DNA of 64,000 nucleotides from Timonella corticicola (lineage in GTDB: Bacteria; Actinomycetota; Actinomycetes; Actinomycetales; Cellulomonadaceae), in NCBI RefSeq assembly GCF_042683685.1, contig NZ_JBHUOP010000003.1, positions 496,001 to 560,000 of the forward strand. Reading direction: 5' to 3'. A program made the position numbers and the translations under genes. Within the stretch, counting starts at the first letter, position 1; each line of letters opens with the position of its first letter. Positions 45,780-55,133 of this stretch are shown here, one piece after another. The notes beneath the pieces are model-generated. The model saw only the letters and a list, made by a program, of their open reading frames with translations, did not search any database and was not told the DNA's origin.

Positions 45780-48089
45780 ATGTATGACCTGACACCCGTG
45801 CTCGATGCAGACATCGGCACGCCTTCAAACTGGACCATTCCCGCGCGCGAGGCAGCCGTGCGCGCACTTGTGCATGCAGTCGAAGAATCCTCGCTCCACT
45901 ACGTCGTGGGACCCTACGGCGTCGGCAAGAGCCTGCACATACGCGCTGCCATCAGTGAACTCGCCGGCCAGGGACGTTTTGCCCAGGTGTTTCCGGCGAC
46001 GTCTGGGCTTGCTCCCCAAGAACTCGAACGGGCGCTGCGCAGAGCGCACAGGGGAAACCGCCTACTCGTCGGTCTCGACAAACCAATGCACCTACGACCA
46101 ACAGAGCTCAGCCTGCTTGTCGAAAAGGCTCGCGAGGATGCGTGCGTCGTGTTCGTTGAGTGCACCTCCCGTGAGCGGCTTGCGGAACCGCTGCTGCGAC
46201 TTGGCCTGGAGATCGGCGCGAAGACCCACACCATAGAGCCTCTTACCGAGACCGAGGTGCTCGACTTCCTCACCGCCGGGCTGGGAGCGCCCGTGGTCTT
46301 GGAGAGCGTACATCTCCTGTGGTACCGCACGGGAGGAAATCAGGAGCTCATCGCGCGCTGGGTGTCTGAGTTGCTTGCGGCCGGTAGGCTCTCCAAAGGG
46401 CATTACGCTTGGTATTGGCCTGGCTGGGATGCGCCAACCCCGTCGGTTGTCCAATACGTTCGCGAAAAGTATGAGCGGCTCAGTTGGACGAAGCAACAAC
46501 TGATGGCGCACCTCACGATCGCGGGTTCGATTCCGCACGATGATCTGGTGCATCTGGGCCATGAGGCGGATCTGACGTACCTTTGGGGGTGCGGCCTCAT
46601 CAAATATCAGGAGAGCCCCGGGCTCCCCGTGAGCGTGCGCCTGTCTGCGCCGGCGTGGGGCGATGTGATCCGAGGGTTGCTCCCACGAGGGCGGCGCCAG
46701 GAGATCTTCTCTGAGACTCGAAGGCCGAGTGCGGACCAGCACGATCACGTCGCTGCCCTGAGTTGGGCCAGAACCGCACTCGAGGACGGCCATCCGATGA
46801 CTGACAGCGAGTTGCTTGTCGCGATCAAGGCCGCCTCTGCGATGCGCCGTTGGCACCTCATCGAGGACTTCGTGGCCGTCCGGTTGCCACACACGATGCC
46901 CCCGCATGAACTGATCGCGCAGGATGCTGAACGTGACCATGCCTCGCGCGCGGCACGAATCTCCATGCTCGTCGAACGGGCCATGGCCTATCAGCGACAG
47001 TCCAAGTTCCAGGCGGCCCTTGCCGACTTGCATCTTGCTCGCGAACTTGTGGCGCTCGATCCTGCGAGTCTCTCCGGACTCGTTGAGGAGATCCTGCTGG
47101 TTGAAAGTGCGATTCTGCGCTGGCTACCTGACGGAGAACGGGAACGCGCTGACACCGCCGACGGCTCCACGGCTGATGTCCGACCTCCGCTGTTCCCTGC
47201 CCCCGGCACAGATCTTGCCGCCTATCTGGTCGAGTTGGAACAACTTCTCGAGCACGATGACGGTTATTCACAGGGGACGTTGTCGGTGTTGCCGCAGGTG
47301 ATCTACCTGCTTGGGCTGTCGGGTCAATTGGGGCAGGCCAGACGGTTGTGTGAGCATGCGCTCGAAGCCAGTTCACTCCAGGCGGCCCAGCCCACACACT
47401 CCTGGATCACCGCGGATATCGTGTCCGCCTGGTTCACGGTTTCCCTGTGGTCTGGAGGTCTTGCGTCCGGGATGGGCATCAAAGACGTCGAGAAGATGGC
47501 GCGGTTGTTTGACTCCGCGGCCTTGCACACCAGCCTCGGTCGAGTGTGCGCGGCCGCAGGGCAGTGGGAGAACGCCTGGCGTCAGTACAGCGGGGCGCTG
47601 GAACGCTACAGGGTGACAGACCCGTTTGGACAACGGAAACTCGCGCTCGCCGGGTATGCTCAGGCCCTTGCGGCGCTGGGACGGATCGCTGAGGCGGTCG
47701 AGGCAATCGACGAATATGATCGAACGCCGTACCTGAACGTCGCAGCTCTCGCGTCTGATACGGACTATCTCGTGTTGATGGCCAGTTATGCGGTGGGATC
47801 GCCTGACTTTCCTGCGCGGCTTGAGGACTTCATGCGTGCCGCGCAGAGGGATGAACACTGGTTCAGCATGCTCCGTGGCGCGCACCTCGGGGTGGTTGTC
47901 TCCTCGGGGGCCACGCAGCGAGCCTATCTCCGGGTGCTTGAACAGGCCGCGGGGTCTGTGGAGTCCGACGTGGGCAAACCCTATATCCTCGACGCGTGGG
48001 CGCTCGTGTCCGGCACGCCGACGGAGGTCGCGAGAACGCGCTCTGCCCTGGCGCAACGCGGGGTGTGGGTTCCTGGCCCGCAGGTATAG
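45780..48089 (+). CDS. Large STAND-like P-loop ATPase with helical repeats, no output domain seen
   Basis: 769 residues. A Walker A motif GPYGVGKS (44-51) lies in an AAA/NACHT-like domain; RLLVGLDKP (~95) is a possible Walker B, and a winged-helix-like section follows (~220-300). From ~360 to the end are helical, TPR-like repeats (AMAYQRQSKFQAALADLHLAREL; AAGQWENAWRQYSGALERY). The layout matches MalT/LuxR-type STAND regulators, but the usual C-terminal LuxR HTH is missing; the protein ends at VWVPGPQV. It may be a signal-sensing scaffold or a regulator that lost its DNA-binding part. Weak ribosome site before the ATG. Role unknown. Confidence 0.7.
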   Translation: MYDLTPVLDADIGTPSNWTIPAREAAVRALVHAVEESSLHYVVGPYGVGKSLHIRAAISELAGQGRFAQVFPATSGLAPQELERALRRAHRGNRLLVGLDKPMHLRPTELSLLVEKAREDACVVFVECTSRERLAEPLLRLGLEIGAKTHTIEPLTETEVLDFLTAGLGAPVVLESVHLLWYRTGGNQELIARWVSELLAAGRLSKGHYAWYWPGWDAPTPSVVQYVREKYERLSWTKQQLMAHLTIAGSIPHDDLVHLGHEADLTYLWGCGLIKYQESPGLPVSVRLSAPAWGDVIRGLLPRGRRQEIFSETRRPSADQHDHVAALSWARTALEDGHPMTDSELLVAIKAASAMRRWHLIEDFVAVRLPHTMPPHELIAQDAERDHASRAARISMLVERAMAYQRQSKFQAALADLHLARELVALDPASLSGLVEEILLVESAILRWLPDGERERADTADGSTADVRPPLFPAPGTDLAAYLVELEQLLEHDDGYSQGTLSVLPQVIYLLGLSGQLGQARRLCEHALEASSLQAAQPTHSWITADIVSAWFTVSLWSGGLASGMGIKDVEKMARLFDSAALHTSLGRVCAAAGQWENAWRQYSGALERYRVTDPFGQRKLALAGYAQALAALGRIAEAVEAIDEYDRTPYLNVAALASDTDYLVLMASYAVGSPDFPARLEDFMRAAQRDEHWFSMLRGAHLGVVVSSGATQRAYLRVLEQAAGSVESDVGKPYILDAWALVSGTPTEVARTRSALAQRGVWVPGPQV

Positions 48090-48213
48090 CAGGTGAGAGA
48101 CCTCGCTCGTGGTGGTCCACGGCCTTCGGGCCGTGCTGATGGACGACGATTCCCTCCTCCCAGCCCTGCCGTGCGCTGGGAGCGGATCCAGGGAATGGGA
48201 TCGGGCGCGTTGG

Positions 48214-48774
48214 CTAGTGCGCCGCAGGTGTGAGTATCGAGCGGAGCACGAGAATGCGGGCGCGTTCGACCCGGTCGCGGTATTGGGGTTCGTTGTAGGT
48301 GGCGGTGACACCTTCGAACATTGCCCAACTGACCAGGAAATCACGCGCTGTGACATCGGGGTAGATGCGTCCTGCGTCAATGGCAGCACGGACGGGGGAG
48401 TGAAGTGATTCCTCAAGACGGGTGGAATGCTGCGAGAGCTCTGTGAGCAGAGGTGACTGTGAGGACATGACCACCTGCGACAGACCTGGCGTTGCACGTT
48501 GGATGTCGAGGGTTTCGCGTAGTGCCCGTTCTGCCGCCAATTCAGGTGCGCTGGGGTCCTGGGCGATTGCGACGAGGTGGTCGATCCGCTGCTCGAACAG
48601 GGCGACGATGAGGGCGGTGCGGTCCTCGAAGTGGCGATAGAGCGTTCCGCGCCCCACCCCGGCTGCCTCCGCGATGTGCTGCAGGGGAGCGTGCGCACCC
48701 TCCTGGCGGAAGACGGTTTCCGCGGCGGCGAGTAGTTTCTCGTGGTTTGCGCGGGCATCGGCTCTCTTGTTCAC
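48214..48774 (-). CDS. TetR-family transcriptional regulator
   Basis: 186 residues. HTH at residues ~12-55 (LLAAAETVFRQEGAHAPLQHI, GVGRGTLYRHFEDRTALI), then a helical ligand-binding domain. GTG start at 48774. It is divergent from the ketosteroid-dehydrogenase-like gene at 48994 and is the likely local repressor of it. Ligand unknown. Confidence 0.9.
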   Translation of the reverse strand: MNKRADARANHEKLLAAAETVFRQEGAHAPLQHIAEAAGVGRGTLYRHFEDRTALIVALFEQRIDHLVAIAQDPSAPELAAERALRETLDIQRATPGLSQVVMSSQSPLLTELSQHSTRLEESLHSPVRAAIDAGRIYPDVTARDFLVSWAMFEGVTATYNEPQYRDRVERARILVLRSILTPAAH

Positions 48775-48993
48775 TCGTTTATCTTAGGCACCCGTATGGG
48801 CTTGTCTTGCCCTATCCGTTGGTGCAGTCCCTCCACCGACGCTGGCCTTGCTACTGAACGTGGGGGAGAGAAGGCGGAATCGGGACGGAAGGTCCTTGGA
48901 AATCGATACGGGCGATGATTAACTGGTTTAAACGGACAATGATGTCCGTTTCGTTGAATGCGTGGACGATTTCCAAGCAGGCTGGAGTGAAGC

Positions 48994-50634
48994 ATGAACT
49001 ACGACGTCATCGTTGTCGGGTCCGGTGCCGCGGCGCTGACCGCAGCCGTCACGGCGGCAGACAGCGGCAACAAAGTACTGGTGATCGAGAGCACCGATCA
49101 GTTCGGTGGCTCAACGGCCATGTCCGGTGGTGGGGCCTGGATACCCAACAACCACCTGATGCTTGCGGCGGGCGTCCACGACACCCCAGAACTGGCACGC
49201 ACCTACATGGATCAGGTGATCGCGGACGTGGGCCCGGCAAGTTCCTCGCAGCGCCGCGATGCCTTTGTGGAGAACGCCCCAAAGATGGCAAGGTACCTCG
49301 AAGCGCTCGGATTCGAATGGAGTTACCAGACCGGGTACTCCGACTACCACCCCGAGGAACCGGGTGGAAACGCGATCGGCCGCAGTATCGAGGGCAAGAT
49401 GTAGAACTTCAAGAAACTCGACCCGGAACTCCGCAAGAAGATCCGCGAGGGCGTTCCGATCCCGATGTACACGACCGAGGTGGGCACGTTCATGCGTGCC
49501 TTTCGATCCTTCAAGGGCTTCGCCAAGGCGGTGCAGATCATTGGCGTTCGCACCATCGGCGGACGCCTGACCGGAAAGCACTACCTCACCAACGGTCAGT
49601 CCATGATCGGCCAACTGCTCCACATCGCCCACGGGCAGGGAGTGGACCTGCAGACCAATGCTCCTCTCGTGGACTACGTGGTTGAGGACGGGGCAGTGGT
49701 CGGTGTGGTGGTCGAGCGCAAGGGCGAACGCCGCGAGATCCGCGCAGCCAAGGGCGTCATCGTCGGCGCGGGTGGATTCGCCCACAACCAGGAGCGTCGG
49801 GAACAATACCTACCCAGCCCGAGTAACGAGGCGTGGTCGTCGGCAAACCCCGGAGACCAGGGGGACCCGATCTTCGCCGCGGTCAACATCGGTGCTGGCC
49901 TCGGAGTAATGGACGATGCCTGGTGGGGTCCGAGTTCTTTTGATCCCGAGACCGGTAAGCCATCGTTCCTGGTGTCCGAGCGCTCGTTCCCGCACTGCAT
50001 CATCGTGGACGCAAACGGTCGGCGCTTCATGAATGAGTCCGCCTCCTACGTGGACTGCGGCCACTGGCAGTACGACCACAACAAGGAGGTTCCGGCCATC
50101 CCCGCTTGGTTGATCATGGAGTCCCGACACCGCAACTCCTATCCGTTCGGCTTTGCCCTGCCGCGCATGACCCCGCAGAAGATGATCGATTCCGGGTACC
50201 TGGTCAAGGCAGACACCCTTGAGGAACTCGCCGCCAAGATTGGCGTGGACCCTGCCGGGTTGGTCGATGAGGCCGCGAAGTTCTCCGAGTATGCTCGCAC
50301 GGGCAAGGATGAGGAATTCAACCGCGGCGACTCTGCTTATGACCACGTGTACTCCGACCCGCGGGTCACGCCAAACCCCAACCTCGGTGCCATTGAGAAG
50401 GGGCCGTTCTTCGCCACGAAGATCTACCCCGGCGACCTTGGCACCAAGGGTGGAATCCTGACCGATGAGTTCGCGCGTGCCATCCGTGAGGATGGGACCG
50501 TCATCCCCGGTCTGTATGCGGCGGGAAACTCGTCCGCCTCGGTTATGGGCAATCGTTACCCCGGCCCCGGTTCCACGATTGGCCCCGCAATGACGTTCGG
50601 ATACGTTGCGGCCCAGCACGTTTCGGGCAACTAG
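48994..50634 (+). pseudogene. 3-ketosteroid-dehydrogenase/fumarate-reductase-like flavoprotein interrupted by in-frame TAG
   Basis: A 546-codon frame read straight through except for one TAG at 49402-49404. Upstream part (136 residues): FAD Rossmann motif VVGSGAAALTAAV and FGGSTAMSGGGAWIP. Downstream part (from 49405, first internal ATG 49465) has the remaining FAD fold and the C-terminal hallmark GNSSASVMGNRYPGPGSTIGPAMTFGY, which contains the Tyr and Gly that position the substrate ketone in KstD. Intact frame on both sides means a single nonsense mutation, a sequencing error, or rare readthrough; no frameshift is needed. Intact relatives oxidise 3-ketosteroids or reduce enoates. The divergent TetR gene is a likely regulator. 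Confidence 0.85.
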
Positions 50635-50656
50635 GCTCGTCGTCAATAAATGCTTG

Positions 50657-51079
50657 CTACGCCTGCGTGCCGCTGCCGTCGATGTTGACCATCCAACTGA
50701 CCCCAAAGCGATCCACAAACGAGCCGTATGTGTCACCCCATGGTGCGCGTGCGAGTTGTTCGGTGATCGTGCCGCCCACGCTCAACTGCCCATACAGATC
50801 GGTCAGGCGAGCTTCGTCGTCGCCCTCGAGCATGATCGACACCCCGCTAATCGGGGCTGATTCCATGGAACCGGGGGTGTCCGCGGCCATAAGCCGGAAG
50901 CCGTGCTCTGTGATGATCGAGCCGTGCATGAGCTTGTCCGCATCCGCCGGATCGTCTGATGCCTGGAACTCGGCATACGTCACCACGGACAGCTTCCCAC
51001 CAAGGGCAGAGTGGTAAAAGGTCAGAGCCTCACGGGCTTGACCAGAAAAATTGATGTAGGTGCTCAGATGCGATGCCAT
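50657..51079 (-). CDS. VOC-family protein (PhnB/glyoxalase-like)
   Basis: 140 residues with two betaalphabetabetabeta modules: LSTYINFSGQAREALTFYHSALGG, VSIMLEGDDEARLTDLY and the C-terminal GDTYGSFVDRFGVSWMVNI. This is the PhnB/DUF1428-like branch of the vicinal oxygen chelate superfamily. Metal ligands are not fully conserved, so an enzymatic role is uncertain. ATG at 51079 rather than the upstream ATG, because the fold begins there. Convergent with the flavoprotein gene. Confidence 0.8.
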   Translation of the reverse strand: MASHLSTYINFSGQAREALTFYHSALGGKLSVVTYAEFQASDDPADADKLMHGSIITEHGFRLMAADTPGSMESAPISGVSIMLEGDDEARLTDLYGQLSVGGTITEQLARAPWGDTYGSFVDRFGVSWMVNIDGSGTQA

Positions 51080-51261
51080 GCGATTGCCTAACTCGTGAGT
51101 GCGAAACCGTACCCTTGAATTGTGGCGCGGAACGGGGGAATACGCGCGAGCAAAAAGGCGAGTTCGACTGCCCAAACTCTGACCTCATAAGGCCCGAATC
51201 ATGGGATCTTCAGATTCTGCGAATCTGTTGTTGTACTCGTTTGTCGACCCCGGGATATCTC

Positions 51262-51999
51262 ATGTCTTTCGCAGGTCTACTGCTCATCGCTCTCGCCGTG
51301 TCCGCAGATGCCTTTGCCGTTGCGCTGACGATGGGCGTGAAGATGCGCACCTTCGCATGGCGCTACGTGCTGACGATTGCGCTCGTGTTTGGTGGGTTCC
51401 AGGCACTCATGCCGTTGATCGGCTGGTTCCTCGGCGACAACTTCCTTCAATACATGGAAGCAATCGACCACTGGATCGCGTTTGGTCTACTACTCGCCGT
51501 GGGTGGACACATGCTGTGGGCTGCCTTCCGTCCGGACGAGGAAGAATGTGCACTGTGCGTGGGACAGTGTAGGTGCGACAAGGTATTGGGCGATGTCGGT
51601 GCCGCTGACCCTACGGGCGCCGGGGCGAAAATCGAGGATGCACCCGTTGACGAGGCAACCATCAGTAGCCAAAGCATGGGTGCGGTTAGGGTTGCGACGG
51701 CGCAGGACACCGTTGCGCGTACGGAAACCGCATACCCGAAACTCGCAATCGGCACCCTGCTGATGCTCGGTGTCGCAGAGTCAATTGACGCACTCGCAGT
51801 GGGAATCACCTTCCCTGTCGCCGGCGTGAACGTATGGGCCGGAATAGCTCTCATAGGTGTCGTGACGACCCTATTGAGCGCGCTCGCCGTCTGGTTGGGA
51901 CATAAACTCGGAACGAAATTCTCCCAAGTGGCAGAAATTCTCGGAGGCTCCATTCTTATTGCCATTGGCATTCAGATATTGATTCAACACATCGGGTGA
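51262..51999 (+). CDS. mntP: Manganese efflux pump MntP family
   Basis: 245 residues, six membrane helices in two inverted repeats. The acidic signatures SADAFAVALTMG (TM1, Asp16) and ESIDALAVGITF (TM4) match MntP, which exports Mn2+. A ~65-residue loop between the halves is longer than in E. coli MntP and has four Cys (ECALCVGQCRC), possibly a metal-binding or redox-sensing insert. ATG at 51262 starts the first helix. No manganese riboswitch is evident upstream. It complements the Mn-type importer at 19418. Confidence 0.85.
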   Translation: MSFAGLLLIALAVSADAFAVALTMGVKMRTFAWRYVLTIALVFGGFQALMPLIGWFLGDNFLQYMEAIDHWIAFGLLLAVGGHMLWAAFRPDEEECALCVGQCRCDKVLGDVGAADPTGAGAKIEDAPVDEATISSQSMGAVRVATAQDTVARTETAYPKLAIGTLLMLGVAESIDALAVGITFPVAGVNVWAGIALIGVVTTLLSALAVWLGHKLGTKFSQVAEILGGSILIAIGIQILIQHIG

Positions 52000-52211
52000 A
52001 AAACGGGACTTTGGTCCCATCCCGAGGCTTGCTGAATCTTTACTCGTGAAACATCCTTAACCTCGGCGTTTAGCGTTTGCCCTGCGCTATTCGGTAAGCA
52101 CCGAAAGATATAACGATGTAAAAAGTGCTGATGCGCGGACTCAACTTTTTCTCTAGGCTGACGATAAGAACACTGAGACACAAGAAAAAGAGCGAGTTTC
52201 GAGGGGGTCTC

Positions 52212-53714
52212 ATGATCCTGCGCGCCATTGGACGACGTGCAGCCGAAGTGGTCGAAGATGGCATTGGAAGCCGACACAAGACTTCGGCAGTACGCAGACG
52301 CGTATCCGGGTTAACAATCGCTGCGCTCGTGGCGACTCTCATGGTTGCCGTACCGGCAACCTCACCTGCACACGCTGCCACGCAATCACAAGCGCAAAAG
52401 CATCATAAGGACATCAAGACCATATTTGATGGCACAAACGCCATCAGAAAAGCAGTCAGCGCCCCCGCACTGAAGTACGACGTACGCATTACCGTGGTGT
52501 CTTACGACTGGTCCGCCTCCATGGCGCAAAAAAACCAGATGGCGCACAACCCGAACTACTCCAAGCAGATTCCAAGTAAATGGACCCGAGCGGGTGAAAA
52601 CGTTGCCTATGCGTGCGGTTACGGAAGTAAATCCGCACAGGTGATCGTCGACAACTGGAAGGCCTCCCCTGGACACTACAGCAACCTGATTGGGGACTTC
52701 ACTTCGATCGGTATCGGCGTGTACTGGGACGGGAACTGCATGTGGGCAACCCAAAACTTCGGTAAATATGCGAATGCCCCCGCGTACACCCTGCCCGCGA
52801 AGTCCGGTGCAACCTCCTCTTTGGTCACCACGAAGAGCGTCGACCATTCAGCCAAGTACAAGAAGGAAATCGCGGCAGCGAAGAAAGCCGCGGAAGCCGC
52901 TGAAAAGTCTAGAAAAGCCGCACACAAGGCACTCGCCACGGCAAAGAAGTCTCGTGACACCGCCAAAAAGTATGCGACCTCGACCCGGACCACGGCCAAG
53001 ACTCGTGCAGAACACAAGAAGGCCGCAGCCGAGTACAACAGGGCACACGCTGACTACAAAGCAACCCGCACTCAAGCAAACCGAGCCAAGAACGCCTACG
53101 CAAAGGTTCGAACTCACGCCAAGGCGGGCAAGACCAACAGCGTGAAGTCTGAACTAAAGAAGGCGCAGACAGCACAAAAGGCCGCAAAGACCTCCGAGAA
53201 GCGAACGATCACGCACCGCAAGAACGTTCAGAAGTTCACGGCCAACGCGAGTAAGTTCCGTAAGGCCTCGCGGGTCACAGTCTCGGCCGCCAACGCGACT
53301 GCCATGAGGAAAGACGTGGTTGCCGCACAGAAGGCTCGCAACGCTGCCGAGAAGTCCCGGAAGGCCGCGCACAAGGCGCTCACCACGGCAAAGAAGTCTC
53401 GTGACACCGCCAAAAAGTACGCGACCTCCAACAAGGCAACTGCCCGCACCAAGTCCCAATACAAAAAAGCCGTTGCCGAGTACAAGCGAGCGAATGCCGA
53501 CTATAAGGCAACCAAAACTGCAGCCAGCCGGGCCAAAAAAGCCTATAACGCTGCGGTAAGGTCCGAAAATGCAGGCAATGTAAAACGTGTGAAAACCGAA
53601 CTGAAAAAGGCGGGGGCCGCTGCCAAATCCGCGAAGACCTCGCAGAAGCGTACGACCGTACACCGCGAGAACGTTCGGAAATTCACCGCAAACGCCAAGA
53701 AGGCGCTGCGATAG
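52212..53714 (+). CDS. Secreted CAP-domain protein with Ala/Lys-rich coiled-coil tail
   Basis: 500 residues. A long N-region then a hydrophobic signal segment (LTIAALVATLMVAVPATS, cleavage AHA-A). The CAP domain (~60-195) has TNAIRKAVSAPALKYD, NQMAHNP, AGENVAYACG, GHYSNLIGDFTSIGIGVYW and NCMWATQNFG with a Cys pair. The C-terminal ~285 residues are two homologous ~125-residue repeats, each with EKSRKAAHKAL, TAKKSRDTAKKYATS and KSELKKA-type sequence, predicted as long basic coiled coils that could bind DNA or anionic wall polymers. ATG at 52212 follows GAGGGGG. Confidence 0.85.
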   Translation: MILRAIGRRAAEVVEDGIGSRHKTSAVRRRVSGLTIAALVATLMVAVPATSPAHAATQSQAQKHHKDIKTIFDGTNAIRKAVSAPALKYDVRITVVSYDWSASMAQKNQMAHNPNYSKQIPSKWTRAGENVAYACGYGSKSAQVIVDNWKASPGHYSNLIGDFTSIGIGVYWDGNCMWATQNFGKYANAPAYTLPAKSGATSSLVTTKSVDHSAKYKKEIAAAKKAAEAAEKSRKAAHKALATAKKSRDTAKKYATSTRTTAKTRAEHKKAAAEYNRAHADYKATRTQANRAKNAYAKVRTHAKAGKTNSVKSELKKAQTAQKAAKTSEKRTITHRKNVQKFTANASKFRKASRVTVSAANATAMRKDVVAAQKARNAAEKSRKAAHKALTTAKKSRDTAKKYATSNKATARTKSQYKKAVAEYKRANADYKATKTAASRAKKAYNAAVRSENAGNVKRVKTELKKAGAAAKSAKTSQKRTTVHRENVRKFTANAKKALR

Positions 53715-53965
53715 AAGTCAGCTTTTGGCGGATGGACATGCCGCTCGTGTTCGCGAAGATGCGTTCACGGACACGAGCGGTTCCCAGGTTGAGAAAGTCT
53801 GTGTGGGGCTTGGCTCAGCCGACTGCTTCAGCCTTCCGGCGGGTTGCCCTGCTCGTGATGTGTGCTGTTATCAGCGCTGTGATCGGAATTACGCAGGTGC
53901 GGGTTGGGCTATTTCTCTCCACTCCCGTAAACTTAACGAGTCGCATCGCCGGGAGGCGGAAGCAT

Positions 53966-54041
53966 GGGGCTATGGCGCAATTGGTAGCGCACCTGCTTTG
54001 CAAGCAGGGGGTTAGGGGTTCGAGTCCCCTTAGCTCCACCA
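53966..54041 (+). tRNA. tRNA-Ala (anticodon TGC)
   Basis: A full cloverleaf: acceptor GGGGCTA with TAGCTCC, D-arm GCGCAATTGGTAGCGC, anticodon stem CCTGC/GCAGG around TTTGCAA (anticodon TGC), T-arm GGGGTTCGAGTCCCC, discriminator A and encoded CCA. No second copy of its 3' end was found, so no att duplication is evident. Confidence 0.95.
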
Positions 54042-54208
54042 TTGAATACTTGCCAGTAACACCTGACATCAACAGACGTCTGATATTGGTGCACGGGCGA
54101 CAGTTGGTTCTATGAACTGGTTCGCCACCATTCCCCAACCTATCTCTGATGACATGCAGACGGCACTCAATAAACGTCAAACACTCATCGAAGCCCGTGC
54201 CTTATGGC

Positions 54209-54646
54209 TCAGGTACGATGCGAGGGACGCCGAGGCCCCGTGGACCAGAGCGCTGCGGCGATGAGGGGGATCTGGAACGGGAGCCGGAGGAGCCGTTTGG
54301 TGTTGGTGTCGAGCCCGAAGCCATCGCGTTGGTTCTTCCACTGTGAGATGTTGCCGGGGAAGACTGCGACGAAGAACGCCGCGACGATCTTGCCGACGGT
54401 CTGCTTCCTCCACCCGCTCATGAGGGTGGCGCCGAGTCCAATCTCCACAAAACCTGAGGCGAGGACGGTGGTGTCCTCTTTGATCGGCAACCCTTGCGGC
54501 ACCTGGGCGCGGAACTCCTCACGCGCGAAGGTCAAGTGGCTGAGGCCGGCGAGAGCCAGCGCGCTCCCCAGGATCAATCGGACGGCGGTTCGACCAGGAT
54601 ACCGTGCTCCAGCAGGCTGCGAGGTTTGCAGAGAACGGTCAGGCAT
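54209..54646 (-). CDS. DoxX-family membrane protein
   Basis: 145 residues with four membrane helices; pattern VRLILGSALALAGLSHLTF, LASGFVEIGLGATLM, AAFFVAVFPGNISQW. DoxX-like proteins are linked to redox balance and thiol stress in actinobacteria. The ATG overlaps the stop of the glutathione peroxidase gene by 8 nt, making it the third gene of a peroxide-response operon. Biochemical activity unknown. Confidence 0.85.
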   Translation of the reverse strand: MPDRSLQTSQPAGARYPGRTAVRLILGSALALAGLSHLTFAREEFRAQVPQGLPIKEDTTVLASGFVEIGLGATLMSGWRKQTVGKIVAAFFVAVFPGNISQWKNQRDGFGLDTNTKRLLRLPFQIPLIAAALWSTGPRRPSHRT

Positions 54647-55133
54647 GGTTGCTCACGGTCCAGTCTTCGATTGCGGCGAGGATCTCGGGTGCGTCAGGTT
54701 TCGTGCGCGGACGGAAGCGCTTGACTCGACCGTCGGGGTGGATCAGGAACTTCTCGAAGTTCCACGATACCTTTCCGGCTTTGCCGTCCCCGTCCGGGAC
54801 CGTGGTCAACTGTTGGTATAGGGGGTGGGCCTTCTTACCGTTGACTTTCACCTTCTCCGTCATTGGAAAGGTGACGCCCCAGGTGGTCGAACAGTACTCC
54901 GCAATCGATTCGGACGAGCCGAGTTCTTGGAGGAACTGGTTGCTGGGGAACCCGATCACGGTGAACCCGCGGTCGGCGTACTGGCGCTGTAGCGCTTCGA
55001 GTTGCTCGTACTGCGGGGCGAGTCCGCACCGCGAGGCAACGTTCACCACGAGGGCGACCTTCCCTGCGGTGAGTGCACCGAACGTGGTCGTGGTTCCGTC
55101 GAGGGTGGTTACTTGGATGTCCGAGAGTTCCAT
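54639..55133 (-). CDS. Glutathione peroxidase family (thiol peroxidase)
   Basis: 164 residues. Catalytic Cys36 (NVASRCGLAPQY, Cys rather than Sec), Gln69 (NQFLQELGSS), Trp124 and Asn125 (VSWNFEKF). The resolving Cys usual at FPCNQF is Ser here, so a different resolving thiol or external reductant is likely. Actinobacteria generally lack glutathione, so thioredoxin is the probable donor. AAGGAG precedes the ATG at 55133. Overlaps the MarR gene upstream and the DoxX gene downstream. Confidence 0.92.
   Translation of the reverse strand: MELSDIQVTTLDGTTTTFGALTAGKVALVVNVASRCGLAPQYEQLEALQRQYADRGFTVIGFPSNQFLQELGSSESIAEYCSTTWGVTFPMTEKVKVNGKKAHPLYQQLTTVPDGDGKAGKVSWNFEKFLIHPDGRVKRFRPRTKPDAPEILAAIEDWTVSNHA

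Noticed and set aside
47373..48758. 461-codon minus-strand open frame
   Set aside because: It overlaps the ATPase gene and the TetR gene in another frame; the real genes have clear domains and starts.
49402..49404. Recoding of the stop as selenocysteine or pyrrolysine
   Set aside because: Selenocysteine uses TGA, and there is no sign of pyrrolysine machinery; a simple nonsense mutation is more likely.
51080..51261. Manganese riboswitch (yybP-ykoY) before mntP
   Set aside because: The conserved core and helices could not be found.
53966..54041. Site-specific integration site at the tRNA 3' end
   Set aside because: No second copy of the 3' end and no integrase gene in the window.
53732..54115. 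Plus-strand open frame of 127 codons with a hydrophobic start
   Set aside because: It runs through the tRNA-Ala gene; the segment AQLVAHLLCKQGVRGSSP is simply translated tRNA, and no ribosome site precedes it.
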